Shown here piece after piece: positions 1 to 12,065 of a stretch of 64,000 nt of DNA; position 1 is the stretch's first letter, and each line of letters begins with the position of its first letter. The notes under the pieces were generated by a model. It searched no databases. It saw nothing but the letters and a program-made list of their open reading frames with translations, and was not told the origin of the DNA. Source of the DNA: Chalara sp. BL73 (taxonomy: Eukaryota > Ascomycota > Leotiomycetes > Helotiales); NCBI GenBank assembly GCA_918026815.1, contig CAKJVC010000142.1:372001-436000 (forward strand), given 5' to 3'. A program made the position numbers and the translations under genes.

Positions 1-1139
1 GTGTGTTCTGTCATTGCACTCGGGCCACAAACTCTGGTACTGGAGCCCCATGACAAAATGGGCTGTTGATACCACAAGTATAGTGTAACGCAATATGCAG
101 GGGGACTTTCAAACCTCCTGCAGTGTTTTGTTTTTCACACCATCTAGTTTTATCAGCCCGGTATATACCAGCTGAAGTATAGTGCCCTACGACATTTCAG
201 TGTTCTGCTGTATTCCTCAGAAAATCAAGAGTTGAGATAAAGCCTCTCATAAATTAATGTCTAGCGAATGTTTGGTGGCTTGGATTTGCTTAAGAGTGTC
301 AAGAAACGATTCAAGACGCCATGCCAAAAGCCTGGGGCTAGAGGAGCCTCGAGCCTCACCTATGTGACACAAGGATGTTTGTTTCTGCTTCACGCCAGCC
401 ATTGCTACTCTGAGCATCTATATTTGGTAATATCGTCTCCTATTTGACAGTTTAGCAGATTTCCCAATTTCGTTACCTTGGTGTGTGCTAGATAAGCATA
501 TGCAGCTTTACACAATGCAGACTAGAAGGGTCCATAGGGTTCGATCCTACATTCGAGATGCCGTTGCTTTTTGCTCCATGAAGAGAACATCGTTGCTTGC
601 ATTCAAGAGTGGCAGTCCAAATCATGCAATGCAGCATTGCATATACACCCGGGCCTCCAGCTAGTATATGAGAGCGAGATGAGGCTCTGAAGCCTGGAGG
701 TAGCTCATAGAACTAGTCTTGGTATATTGCATATAAATAGTAAGATCTTTCAATATGAATCGCCTACATGCGTTTGTCTTTCATGAACGTCCATCGTATT
801 AATTTTCTTGGCAGAGCCTGATAGTATCGTTAAACTTATGTAATATCGTGTATCCTTCAACATGATTGCAAAAATATCAATATCTTCTTATTTTGTCTTA
901 CTGAGTACACTGGCCTGTCTACACAGTTTGTGATTTGCCTCCTTATTGAGCTCTGGATCTGGTAACTTTGTCGAACTGAGAGCGGCCAGGCGGACCGAAG
1001 ACATTGCTTGTAGAGACACAGTCCTAGTTGCGGTGTATAAAGCTAACTTGACTTATATTTACTGTAAGTATACGCTAATATATTTCGTCTTCTAAGAAGC
1101 TAATCTCGATTCTCTTCAGCGGAGAACCATGGGGCTCTA
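1..1139. other. Intergenic, no gene seen
   Basis: No reading frame, splice pattern or RNA fold that I can support was found on either strand. The stretch is A+T-rich and full of stops in all frames. Confidence 0.5.
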
Positions 1140-2861
1140 GACAACGTACATTCGACAAGCCATTCTTGGCATTAGAGGACATGAGCACCACATGGCAGAG
1201 GTTGAATGCGGCTCTCCAAACGTTATGTCAAGCTTCGCATCAGTGCGTTCGTTTGATATGGCAATGAAAGCTTGCATGAGTCTCGTCGGTAGTTACGTGA
1301 TCACCTCGCACAACAGCTGCAACGATGAAGGAGCGAGTGTGCCCTTCTTGTAAGTTCATGGATATGATGATAAACAATATAAGCTTAATCTAAATATATG
1401 CTGACTTAAAAGGATCTAGAGTTTGATTAGTCTCAGTCAATGACGATCTGACCATTACCTCTCTACTACTCCAATTTCTTGGGAAAACGCATTCTAGGGT
1501 TACAGAATCGAATATGGCCATAGCAATGAACGAAATGAGCTACGGAAACATGATTTTGGTGTGTATTGCAGACAAGACTCCACGCCTGTCCATACCTTGA
1601 CTGCCACCAGTCTTGCGCCTACCGCCGCACCAACCGATACTAGCCTCAAGGTGAATCTGCCTTCATTGACTGATGAAAGTTTGGTGGATCCTCAGATTCT
1701 AGTACTGAGGATCTCAAGCTCGGCTGCGAGAAATATACAACCTTAGGAGAACTGAAGCTGACGCAAGGAGTGTTCGACATAATTAAGTTTTAGGACGTGA
1801 TTTGGTCTGTAGGAATAAGACTGACATATTTGATTATATAACAGAAGGCAGCATCCAGTTGGATATGAAATTCGCAGCCCATATTGAGCTCCAGCCTTCT
1901 CCCTCTTTGTCTGGAAGCAAGTCTCATCCATTGTTTCCTGTTCCTCTCCTTGGGTATACGGTTCGCATCAAAATCCTTCTTTGCAAGCGTGCAGCACTGG
2001 CATGATATTTATATTCCCCTATTTGGAAAAGCTGTTTACTTTTCGAGCCTGCTTTACAGCTTGACTGGAGTGTCGGTAACACCATTGACATGTCATATGG
2101 CTTTGAACTACAGGTGATCTTTTGGGCTATCTACCAATATGTGAAGGCTAAACAGCTCCAGGTCCCAGACAATCCTCAACTGTTTATTAATTTAGCGAAC
2201 TCAAACGAGTCGGTTGTCAGAGGCTTATGAGTTAATTTCTTTCCATTCCTTTAAGCACGAATTAATGCGAGAACAGCGACAAAACCACAGTGAAAGAAGT
2301 TCCCTTCCAGGCCAACATCTCGGACGTTGAAATGAACTACTCATTACCCTGCGTCCACATACTGAAATAGACCTCGCTTTCCTCGACTTCGTCGAGGCAG
2401 GAGCAGGAGCATTCGTCGACCTTCCAAACGCTAAGACTAACGTCACCCAACTCTCAACCACGAATGCTAACGCTAATTGCCAGACCAAGACCTGCACATC
2501 ACCCGACGAAGTGGCTTTCAATAATCTGTACCAAAACTTGACGCATCTCACTGCGTCAGTTGGGATAGCGACAGGGCTAGATCTGCATCTTAAAGTAAAC
2601 GTGCTTCTACTGCCCGACCTAAAATTCAACTGGCCGATGACGTTAACGATGATGGATGTTCCAATGCCGACGATTTATTTGGTATTTCAGAAGGGTAAGT
2701 CGCCTGGAGCGGCCCTTGCTCCTGCCCAGGAGAATATTGCTTCAGTCAGTAGGCAGGATAAGAAGAATGCTGCGGGTGGTTTGGTCAATCCTCTTGCCTC
2801 TGAGAGCGGATTGTGGGCTGTGTGTTTATGGAAGATTTTCATGGTAGGTCTTGGGCTATGA
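1140..2861 (+). pseudogene. Decayed gene of an unnamed fungal protein family
   Basis: Stretches of protein-like sequence follow one another on the plus strand but jump between frames. In order they are a cysteine-containing segment ending in NSCNDEGASVPFL (about 1274-1350), a segment ending in GELKLTQGVFDIIKF (up to about 1791), ITEGSIQLDMKFAAHIELQ (about 1838-1896), GKAVYFSSLL (about 2027-2056), LQLDWSVGNTIDMSYGFEL (about 2056-2113), FQANISDVEMNYSLPCVH (about 2307-2360), then DLAFLDFVEAGAGAFVDLP (from about 2371) running to about 2695. This order resembles a hypothetical protein family I recall as common in moulds; its function is unknown to me. Some breaks could be introns, for example GTAAGT at 1350 and GTGATC at 2115. 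The jump near 2360-2370 and the stops before 2290 cannot be fixed that way, so I read it as a pseudogene. The true 5' end is uncertain. Confidence 0.6.
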
Positions 2862-3674
2862 GCCTTTAAACTGTTTCTCATCTGCTTGATCCTCAGAAGT
2901 ATATGCTTGGGAATTATTGATGTTGGGCTTATGGATAATGGGCGAGTTGAAAGAGTGAACTGGGCTTGGTTAAGTATAATTAATGCTATTTTAGGAAGAA
3001 TATAATATGATATTTTAACAACCATGTTCGATGTCAGGGCATAGCTTTGACCTGTACTGATTCTCTCAAGCATAAGAACATTGGTGATATATATATATAT
3101 ATATATATACAATATAAGAGCGATCTGATAAACTGGAGGGTGATAGCAGATCTTCTATAAATAGAAGAATATTATACTGAAACATAATGATATTGTAGCT
3201 TAAGATCAACCACTTCTGGATCAGCAGTAAGCTTCGGTATGGGATCTATGCTTTAAGATATCTGGAACAACAATGGGTAATATCACCGTGAAGGTCCCAT
3301 GACGTTGTCAAGCGAGGGCAGCCCCGCCGTCTTGGCTGGTTTGTCATGCCCCGCATCACTTCAACAACACCGCCAACTTCCTCAACATCTGCCACTTTTA
3401 ACAAATATACACAAAATACAGAAACAAGAACGATAGTACGTATATTCACTTTGCTCTTCTGCGATTAAAGTTAAAGCTCTTTTGGGCCCGGGAAATGTTC
3501 TCTTCAAGAACCAGAAAGAAAGAGTCTCACATGAAAGGAGGGGCGTGAACACCTCGAGGCCACCAATGTGACTGCCTCGGCCTATCTCTCCGACTACATA
3601 CCATTCTTTTCTACCTGATCGCAGGCTGGCACTTGTTCAACTATTCATCTAACGACCCCAATAGTTCCACAACC
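2862..3674. other. Intergenic region upstream of the ACBP gene
   Basis: No gene is supported. It holds an AT microsatellite (3087-3109) and, next to the downstream gene, the presumed promoter and 5' UTR of the acyl-CoA-binding protein gene. Confidence 0.5.
3087..3109. repeat. (AT)n microsatellite
   Basis: An uninterrupted run of about eleven AT units, seen directly. It lies between the decayed gene and the acyl-CoA-binding protein gene. Confidence 0.9.
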
Positions 3675-4140
3675 ATGTCCGCCTACGAAACCGCAGTCAT
3701 CGACTCCAAGAAGCTCACGGCCAAGCCAAGCAACGACGAGCTCCTCGAACTCTACGGTTCGTCCCCAGACCCCTATCCGCCTCTCTCGCATCTAACCTAA
3801 CGTTGCTCCGTAGCGCTTTTCAAGGTCGCAGAGGGAAAAGACAAGATCGAGGACTCTCAGCCAGGTACCTTTGACTTAAAGGTAAGCGCTGGCCCTCCCA
3901 ATAAACTGCCCTGGGTATCCCCGCTTTATCATGCGGTTCCATAGGGTTGCACGCTCGATCGTAGCTGATGATGGTGAAACGAAATAGGGTAAGGCGAAGA
4001 AGCGCGCATGGCAGAAGAAGGTCGATGAGGGTCTTTCCCAGGAGGACGCTAAGACACAATACGTTGCTCTCGTCGAGAAGCTGAAGGAGACTCACGGATA
4101 TGATGCCAATAAGGTGCCTGAGAACGTTGGTGGCTCATAA
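3675..4140 (+). CDS. Acyl-CoA-binding protein (ACBP)
   Basis: Small cytosolic four-helix protein that binds medium- and long-chain acyl-CoA esters and buffers the acyl-CoA pool. Three exons: 3675-3756, 3814-3881 and 3988-4140, with introns 3757-3813 and 3882-3987. The spliced frame gives 100 residues, close to the usual 86-105. It starts MSAYETAVIDSKKLTAKPSN and contains the family hallmarks SNDELLELYALFK, the GTFDLKGKAKKRAW block with its Lys-Arg-Ala-Trp ligand-contact helix, and a final helix AKTQYVALVEKLKETHGY. The start is the only ATG giving the full first helix. There is no targeting signal, so a cytosolic location is expected. It is convergent with the DNA repair gene on its right. Confidence 0.95.
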
Positions 4141-4760
4141 TCCCGCAGAAGGTATGGGAATAGAAGGCTATTAGCCGTAGGGAACTAGACAAGGAACTAT
4201 AGCTATACTTATGGATATGGCGTTGGCTTGCTGGTAGAACAATACACGGCTTATCTATATATGTCAGTTACGTGTGAGTTCAGACGTAGCTGAATGAGGA
4301 TTATTTCGATTTCCTACTTCATTTCGTGTTCTTTTAATCTGCTTATAATTAACCAAGAGAAGATAACCCTGTTAACGAACCCATCGTAATGACTGATTCC
4401 AACACATTTCCGATATGTCACATAAATTCATTTATAGAGGCGTCTGCAAACCATTGTCACGTTGAAGGGGTTTAAAACCTAAACTCTAAAAGCGCTTCAT
4501 TTATAGCCACAGTGAATTGAGTGCTGGCTGCGACCATAGAACTGCATTGCATGTGAACATCTAGAACATTTCTTCTGCAAGACTTCAGAGACGTACAATC
4601 GTTCATCTGTAGTGTGACAACCCATGCATACTGCTAGTCTATCGCCATTGTATATCTTTATCCGGGTTGCTTGCAGGTAGCAATATCGCAGATCCTCTCC
4701 AACCCAGTCTGGCTCTTGATTCCGATATCTTAGAGAACAAAGTCTATTAGGGCAACCAAT
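4141..4760. other. Convergent intergenic spacer
   Basis: This spacer lies between the 3' ends of the ACBP and TDP1 genes. No gene seen; it presumably holds both 3' UTRs. Confidence 0.6.
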
Positions 4761-6499
4761 CTACTCGCTAGCATTGTACGACCGACCCAACCAGTCTGGT
4801 TCTTGATAAGACGAAGTCGCGCACCATGGTACATCACCCTTCCCGTAAGGCACAATTGGGAGATCATAAGGCAGCCTCGCACCAACAACCAGAATATCTT
4901 CCCCCATCTCGCTCGTGATGGTTGGTGTATCAGTCTTGAATGTAGGCACTATGGTCGCCCTCTCGCCGAAAAGCTCTGGCCACACCAACACGCCAATCTC
5001 ATAACTACATACCCGAACATCTCCAGCTGTGGTCACAGCATCTCCCCATGCTTGCTTGGATAGGTTCGCTGAGGTCACGAGCATCCAGTCGATAGCCGTT
5101 CTGGTAGAGTCAGTGAATCGAGTATAAGTTTTGATGTGCGGAGCGGCACGTTTTCTCCCAGCGTCGGATATTGGGCTGTCGGTTTGAGGGTGTTGAGTTC
5201 CATCGCCTGCCCAGTGACACAACATAGGCTTTAGATATTGGAGTTGCTTAACTTGCTGCGCCGACTGCAATCTTGTGTGTATTGCACTGCCAGAGGTATA
5301 TCCATTCAAGCTTCGTCTAATTTCGTCCGCCGTGGGAAATATAATGCGGAATTTGGGTTTCGATAGGCCGTTTCTAGAGGCTGCTAATGTTTTGAAGAAG
5401 GTCTTGTCGAGCCATTTGTCAGTCGGCCCTAAGGTAGCGATTGATGAGATTTGAACTACAATCTCAGGCTCTTTGCCCACAGTTGGAATTGCGCTTAGAA
5501 CATTCTTCAAGCCTGGCCATCCCCAGCATGTCTTTGAGTTTGTCTCAATTCCTTGGCGACTGGGTACACTAGCAACGAGAGCTCCACGAACTTCTGAAAA
5601 ATCATACTTAGACAGTTCTTCTACTAAAGGCGTGCAGATAGGTGGCCTTCTAGGAGCTCGATTGTTGTCATAGGCTTTTAGGTAGTTAAGTAAATCGTCT
5701 TTAAACCTTGTCCCACTACCAAAAGTTCCCGGCGCTGTCGATTTTGATGGCGAAGTTATTTTCGGTAATACTGGTGATCGCCAGACTGCTTGAGTCATAT
5801 TCGTCCAGTCAAATGGAATCATATTGGCAGTATGAATTATGACTTGAGCGGTATCATCGTGCCGGATAAGTATGATCATTTTAGAGTGATGAGTTCCAAA
5901 CATTTCTGGCATATAAGCAGCATGCAGTTTCAGATTCGCGAACTGAGCCGCTTGCTCCTAGATCCAAATTAAGTGCTTGGTATGGCAAATGAGAAAGTCC
6001 TTACCACTAGACTCAGACGTGACTGATCTTCATTCTTCCAGAATCCATGAATGACATGAACCTTCACCAGGTCCCTTATATCAGGATCAAAAGCGTCCAT
6101 AAGGAATCGCAAATCATGGAGATAGTTGAACTCCCAACATTCTGATATGAGAGGATCACCAAGAATATCCTTCAGAGAAACAGTATCTGTATTTGAGGAT
6201 TCTGCAAGATCCGTGATCCAGGTCAGTTGAAATGGAGACTTTAAAAGTTGAGGTGACTTTGGGGCTGAAGGTCTAGAGCTGCGAAATGGAGGCGGCGAAA
6301 CTGGTCTAGAAAGAGACTCAAAAATTAGTTTCCTGTTATTAGTTTCATGATCCTCGTTATCGTCTTTGCTGAGTCTTCGTCTCTTTCGAGCACGCTCAGG
6401 ACTTTGCTCCATCAAGTTTTGAGCTGGAGGATGTTCAAAGAACTTGAAGTTCATCCGAAGACTAGGAATTATCGCGATAGTATTAAGTTGTAATTGCAC
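4761..6499 (-). CDS. tdp1: Tyrosyl-DNA phosphodiesterase 1
   Basis: Phospholipase-D-superfamily enzyme that hydrolyses the bond between the topoisomerase I active-site tyrosine and a DNA 3' end; a nuclear repair enzyme. Exon 1 is 6499-6005, intron 6004-5958 (GTAAGG...CTAG), exon 2 5957-4761, giving about 563 residues, normal for fungal TDP1. Both catalytic HxK..N motifs are present: HSK at about residues 189-191 and HIK at about 439-441, followed by the SANLSKQAWG box (N at about 463). The N-terminus is low complexity with a basic cluster KRRRLSK that may be a nuclear localisation signal. An in-frame ATG at 6454 or near 6412 could be the real start. The gene is divergent from the disulfide isomerase gene, sharing a promoter region of about 360 bp. 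Confidence 0.93.
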
Positions 6500-6860
6500 A
6501 TTTCTTTATGAATAGATATGATGGAGTCATGGTTTGGCAGATTATATTTAGAACGCGAATGTTCATTGATATCACGTGAAAGATCCCTAGCGCCTACCTT
6601 AATTTTTAGCGATGTGCAGGGGAAGGGCGAGGGCGAGACAAGGCAGGGTACTCTAGATAAAGAATCGTGGCTCTAACTCTCATTCTTCAATAAGCAATTG
6701 ATTTTGCAGCACTCTCTTTCTGCGAACCTGTACCATATTGTGCATATTTTATATCTCATACTAGCCACAACCTTGACTGAGTCTTCAGAGGAGTTTACGG
6801 CGTTGTCGCCGCTTAGGCGCGTTGATCTTACCAGTCTCAGGAGAACCACGACTCTTCAAG
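6500..6860. promoter_or_regulatory. Shared divergent promoter region (TDP1 / PDI)
   Basis: This 361-bp gap separates the start codons of two divergent genes, so it must hold both promoters and 5' UTRs. No specific element was identified with confidence. Confidence 0.5.
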
Positions 6861-9153
6861 ATGCGTCTATCAATAATACCACTCCTGTGTGCACTTTTTA
6901 CATCAGCGGTAATAGCTGATGCTGTTGAAAAGCCCTTAGGCGGTCCAAGTGTGCAAGAGAAGCCTTCAGAATCCAAGGAAGAGGCCGCGTCAGACTCAGA
7001 GACGAAGCCTACAATATTCAATGGACTTCAGGTGCCGCCATTAACTGAGATAACGGGAGATGATTTCAATACCACGGTTGAAGATGGCTGGTGGTTTGTG
7101 AAACACTACTCGTGAGATACACTCAAAAGCCGAATCTGATGTGAAATTCTGATTCAATATTTAGTCCATTCTGCATTCACTGCCAGCACATTGCACCTAC
7201 ATGGCAAACCCTTCACGAATTCTATTATACCTCGAAACCTGTTCCTCCGGGGGCATCAGCAGATACGGCATCAACTTCTATGAACACATTTACCGCATAC
7301 TATAACTTCCACTTTGGCTCCCTGAACTGTGTTGCATTTGGTTCTGCTTGCGAGGCGCACAATGTCCATTCCTGGCCAACTTTCGTTTTATATCATAACA
7401 AGGAAGAGGTGAAGAGATTTCCAGGAGATGTAATAAAGGATATGCAAACATTGAGTGACTTCATTGAAGAAGCACTGGAAACAATCAAACCTGGTTCTCG
7501 ATCCAAACCCGGACCAACGTTGCCAGCACCAGGAGATAAACAGACTAAAGATTTCCAAGCTCCAGCACCTCCGCCAAAAGCTGCAGCAGCAGCTCCTGCC
7601 CCGCCAGCTGAAAAGCTTTCCACGCAAGAGAAGAAGCCGACAGCAGTAGAGGAGGATGCGAAAGCGAAAACGCCCAGCAAGCCGCTTCAGGCCACCCAAG
7701 TTAAAAAGCCAACAAAACCGACATCGACACCAAATCCTCTTGGTAAATCAAGATCATTCACGGCAGAAACATTCCAGCGTCAGGTTACGATGACGCAGGA
7801 TGCATGGTTCATTAAATTCTATGCTCCTTGGTGTGGCCATTGTCAAGCTATGGCACCAAATTGGATTCAGCTCGCAAAGGATATGAAGGGAAGGCTTAAT
7901 ATCGGTGAGGTGAATTGTGAAGTCGAGACGAGATTATGCAAGGATGTCCACCTTCGAGGGTACCCAACCATTCTGTTCTTCAGAGGAGGAGAACGTGTCG
8001 AGTATGAAGGATTACGAGGCTTAGGCGACTTCATAACATATGCGAATAAAGCAATCGATACTGGAAACGGAGTCAAGGATATTGACGCTGTTGAGTTCAA
8101 AGAGCTGGAAGAAAAGGAGGAAGTGATTTTCGTCTATTTCTACGACCATGCTACGACAAGTGAGGACTTCGCTGCTTTAGAGAGATTGACCCTTAGCTTG
8201 ATTGGCCATGCAAGATTGGTAAAGACCAACAGTGCCCTGCTAGCCGAACGCTACAAGATCACAACATGGCCCAGGCTCATCGTCTCTCGCGACAGTCGTC
8301 CAACATATTATACAGCTCTAGCTCCTCAGGACATGCGGGACTTCAGAAAAGTTTTGGGGTGGATGCAGTCTGTGTGGCTACCAATTGTGCCTGAACTCAC
8401 GGCATCGAATTCGAGAGAGATTATGGATGGCAAATTGGTAGTCCTTGGTATATTGAGCCGTGAAAGAGCTGACGAATTCATCATTGCTAAAAAGGAGATC
8501 AAGAGTGCCGCAATTGAGTGGATGGACAGAGAGATCGCTGAATTTCAGAGAGAGCGTCAAGAATTGCGAGATGCGAAGCAATTGAGGCTTGAGGAAGCAG
8601 AAGACCGGGGGGACCAACGAGGTGTAAGGAATGCGAAGCAAATTCGTATCAACATGGACAGGACTGATCACAAGCCGGTCGGTTTTGCGTGGGTAGATGG
8701 TGTGTTTTGGGATCGCTGGATCAGAACTACATACGGAATCGAGGTCGCCAAGGACGGCGAAAAGGTTATTATCAATGACGAGGACGTAAGTACTAGGTAA
8801 CGTCGTACTGTAACTTAACTAACTTGGCACAGCAACGACGTTATTGGGATACTACGATCTCTGGAAACTTTATCATGGCATCTCGCACATCCATCCTCGA
8901 AACACTTAAGAATGTAGCAAGGTCCAGTCCTACCATACAGCCAAAATCTACAATCTCGAGCTTCGAGAAGTTTTTCTTTGACATCAGAAGTACATTCAGC
9001 AATCACCCCATACTCAGCATAATAGGTATAATTGTTGCAGTGCTCGGAAGCTTGTGGATCATGCGGAGGCGACGGAGAGGAGGTCGTGGATATTTCAGGT
9101 TAGATGAGAAAGATGGATTGCTAGGTGGGGGCATGAATGGCAAAGTGGATTAA
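6861..9153 (+). CDS. Membrane-anchored protein disulfide isomerase (Eps1/TMX-like)
   Basis: An ER oxidoreductase of the thioredoxin fold, probably acting in disulfide exchange or quality control of membrane and secretory proteins. Exons are 6861-7111, 7165-8785 and 8833-9153 (introns 7112-7164 and 8786-8832), about 730 residues. It has a signal peptide (MRLSIIPLLCALFTSAVIADA), a first thioredoxin domain with CIHC (about residues 87-90), a long Pro/Ala/Lys-rich linker, a second thioredoxin domain with APWCGHCQ (CGHC about 307-310), further thioredoxin-like sequence, and a charged helix. Near the C-terminus is one membrane span (PILSIIGIIVAVLGSLWIM) followed by an Arg-rich cytosolic tail. This layout matches yeast Eps1, a type I membrane PDI. 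No HDEL/KDEL signal is present, as expected for an anchored protein. The start is chosen because it gives the signal peptide directly. Confidence 0.9.
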
Positions 9154-10055
9154 GGAGTAATACATGGAGAAACTGTACATTATGCAGAAGCGGTTTGATA
9201 TCATACTTGGGTCTTGGGTTTCATAAAGCTATTTCGTTTTTAAGGAGAAAGCAGGGAATACATGATTTGTCTAATTCCATCTTGTTTCATACCTACTCTA
9301 CTACATACCGTTCGCTGATCTCCCAGGAATGCTCGTGCAGCAAGTGCATGTTATAAACCGTCCGCCTTCAGAGCCTGGGCGGTTTACTGACCCTAGTCCT
9401 GTCAAGAATGAAGAAAACGTGATGGGCATAGGATCCGCCTTCTGCGGTATGCTATTTAACAGAAGCCTCGACTTGGTATATCTAATTCTGCATATGCCAT
9501 ACGCAGAAACCTGTTTCCAGGAACTCGGGGCTTATAGACGTGACAATAATTTCGGTCCGGTCCAGACGATGCACCCGAGATGGCGACATCTTGGGCTGGA
9601 AGTGAGGCATTGCGATGCATGAGATATTCTGCGGCTGCTTCGTTCGACTATGTAAGGCTTGCTCTGCCTGGATTGAGCGGGGCCTCTTGCGAGAGTCCGA
9701 AGGCGTTCGGTGTGGTGTTTACCCGGTGTCGGACCGAACGTATTTAGATTTTTATCCGCTGGAGGAGTTCTTATGAGCGATGTTAGGCAAAGCATTCTAT
9801 CAAGCCGTAGCTGCGGCGGGTTAGGGTCTCTGTATTATCAGAAATGGGGAGGCTAGATTTGTGTAGAAGATCTTGTAAACCTGGGTTGTGTGTTATCAGG
9901 ACTGGAATGTTGAGTATTAATTCGTAAGTTACATGGTGACGAACACAATACGAGGCTCTCAAGAGTGAGTCAATTACTGGAAAGTGCTTTCTTTTTTACC
10001 TGTGCGAAACCTGCAAATTTATTGCGTTTTGGAATCTGCCAATATACAACGTATT
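9154..10055. other. Convergent intergenic spacer
   Basis: The spacer lies between the 3' ends of the disulfide isomerase and Eed genes. A 97-codon open frame at 9329-9622 has no recognisable features and overlaps an antisense frame, so I do not call it. Confidence 0.5.
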
Positions 10056-12065
10056 TCATTTCCCACCCCATCTCTCGAAAATAGAAATCACACCCGCGCT
10101 TCCCACCACCACACACCATTCTCCGCCAGTACTCCACGCAATCTGGCGACCCACGAAGTTTAGCCCCTTAACCATTTCCTCCTTATGCGGCAACAGGTCC
10201 TTCTGCGAATCGCCAATGAAGTACCGATGCCCCCAGTTCTCTCTGCTCTTCTTTTCATCTGCCGCGGCGGTGCTCTTCTCTTTTTCGTCGGGCATGGTGG
10301 TGCTGCGCTCGGAGCTCGATGGGCTACCGTGAGAAGCCGCGATGCGGTCTATGGCTCGTATATGGCTGCCGCCACGATTTCGCGATTTAAAGGGGATGAG
10401 GAAGGGTGGGCGCTTGATATCTGGTGCTGTAGAGTTTGCTTTGGTAGGGCTTGTTGAATCGGTTGCGGAGGGTAGCGCCTGAGTAGCTGCTGTTGTGTTT
10501 TCCAAGGCTTGGATATAGTCGTGATGTTCTTCGAGCCTGCGGAAATCGAAGAACAGGACTTTGCTAGAGGAGTTGCACATGGCTAGAACGGGTCCACTAA
10601 GCCCCCCGCCGAATCTGGGGTCTGGATTGCCGGGATAGAAGCCGAACCGCATGAACATGACATCGGTGTCCGGGATGGAGAATTGGAGTAGGCGGGAGTA
10701 CATTGGGGATGAGGGTGGTGAGAAGGCAGAGCGGGTATCGTTGTCCATGTCATGAACTGTGGGTGCGGTAAGTGGAGATGGAGGTGGGTGCTTGGAGTTA
10801 AAGCCTGTTATAGACCAAAGCACGATGTTCCATTCGCGTTCGGCTTTTGATATGATGAGATCGTGATGGAACATAACGCTACTGCTATTAGTACAGTTCG
10901 TAATGATGGCGAGAATGAGGACATGCCAATCTACAATATGATAATGTATTTCAGACGTTGAGAAGTGGGGATAGAATATTCGAGTTGGCTTATTCGTTCC
11001 AGTATTCTTGTCAGGAAACTCAGGTACAACCCACTGATGATACTGTCAGCATAGGAATTGCAATGGGTAGCGATATGTACTAGAATGATTTGCCGATCGA
11101 TACCTCCTGATATGATATATCGTCCAGTTTCGTGCCACGACTGCATTGTTAGAAATGATCTGTAACTAAGCTTGCAACTTACTATTGATTGAATTGTGTC
11201 TCGGTGACCGTCTCCAGCAAGAATTGCAGCACAAGGTTGTTTTGCATCCTCAGCCCGAAGCGTCCATATTCGCACTGTCTGGTCGTCTGACGCAGAAGCT
11301 AATATTTGGGGGTTAATTGGCGAGATTGCGAGGTCATTAATGGGCTATGGCCGTTAGGAAGTCTGCAAACAAAACATTATGACGGAAAGATAATTACCCC
11401 TCCATGACCTGCAAACGCCTGTCAAATATTAGCACGTCTTCCTACAGTCATTATATCCAAATAACTTGCCCTCTGCAACTCTCCTGTCAGAGCATCTATG
11501 ATTAAGATCTTACCGGTGTGACCTGCTACACACAATATTGGCGTTCCGGCCTCCAGATCTTTGGTCCAGGCACACGCAAAGTGGTCTGCTTCAGCCTGCT
11601 GTGCGTCAGCTCGCGAGCTACGAAAGCCTAAGTAAACATACTTCTTCATCTAGGATACTTTTAATGACCTCAAATCCTTTACTGCCTTGAGGTACTCTGC
11701 AAATCAAAATCTGAAAGGTGTCAAATTCGGTAACAATAAGCGGACCAGAAATGGAAATACTGACATATTTCCCTCCAACAACTGCGAAGATGGGGTCGAC
11801 GCCCGGCTTGTTGTAGGGATAGAACTTCACGGACCATAGATCTGAGGAGACTCGAGTGAGCGATCGGGGAGTCTAAGCGGGCTAGATGAACGTACCGCCA
11901 GCATCCTATACAAGCATTCATTACGAAGAGTTCTATAAGCAGGGCAAGGACAAGCTTCGGAGATGTCTCCTATTGGAGTATCCTGCCGTCACTTACCGGC
12001 AATTGATATGATTCTCTGAAATGGGGAAGTTCCCATTCGTGCTTTTCACCGTACTTAAAAGCCAT
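10056..12065 (-). CDS. eed: Polycomb repressive complex 2 subunit Eed (WD40)
   Basis: WD40 propeller that, with the Ezh2-type methyltransferase and Suz12, forms PRC2 and reads H3K27me3 for facultative heterochromatin. Nine exons on the minus strand: 12065-11997, 11905-11896 (10 nt), 11841-11642, 11598-11470, 11418-11398 (21 nt), 11344-11183, 11140-11081, 11033-10927 and 10878-10056. Together they give about 526 residues in one frame. Matches to animal EED as I recall it include ADHFACAWTKD, PILCVAGHTGKI, NDLAISPINPQILASASDD, GHRDTIQSISWHETGRYII, HYHIVDCVMFHHDLIISKA, DTDVMFMRFGFYPGN and MVKGLNFVGRQIAWSTGGEW. A Ser/Lys-rich insert of about 90 residues sits before the last blade. Introns 4 and 8 use GC donors (11469 and 10926). 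The exon model is my reconstruction; family assignment is firm. Confidence 0.92.

Noticed and set aside
9329..9622. 97-codon plus-strand frame after the PDI gene
   Set aside because: It overlaps an antisense frame, lacks any motif and lies between two 3' ends.
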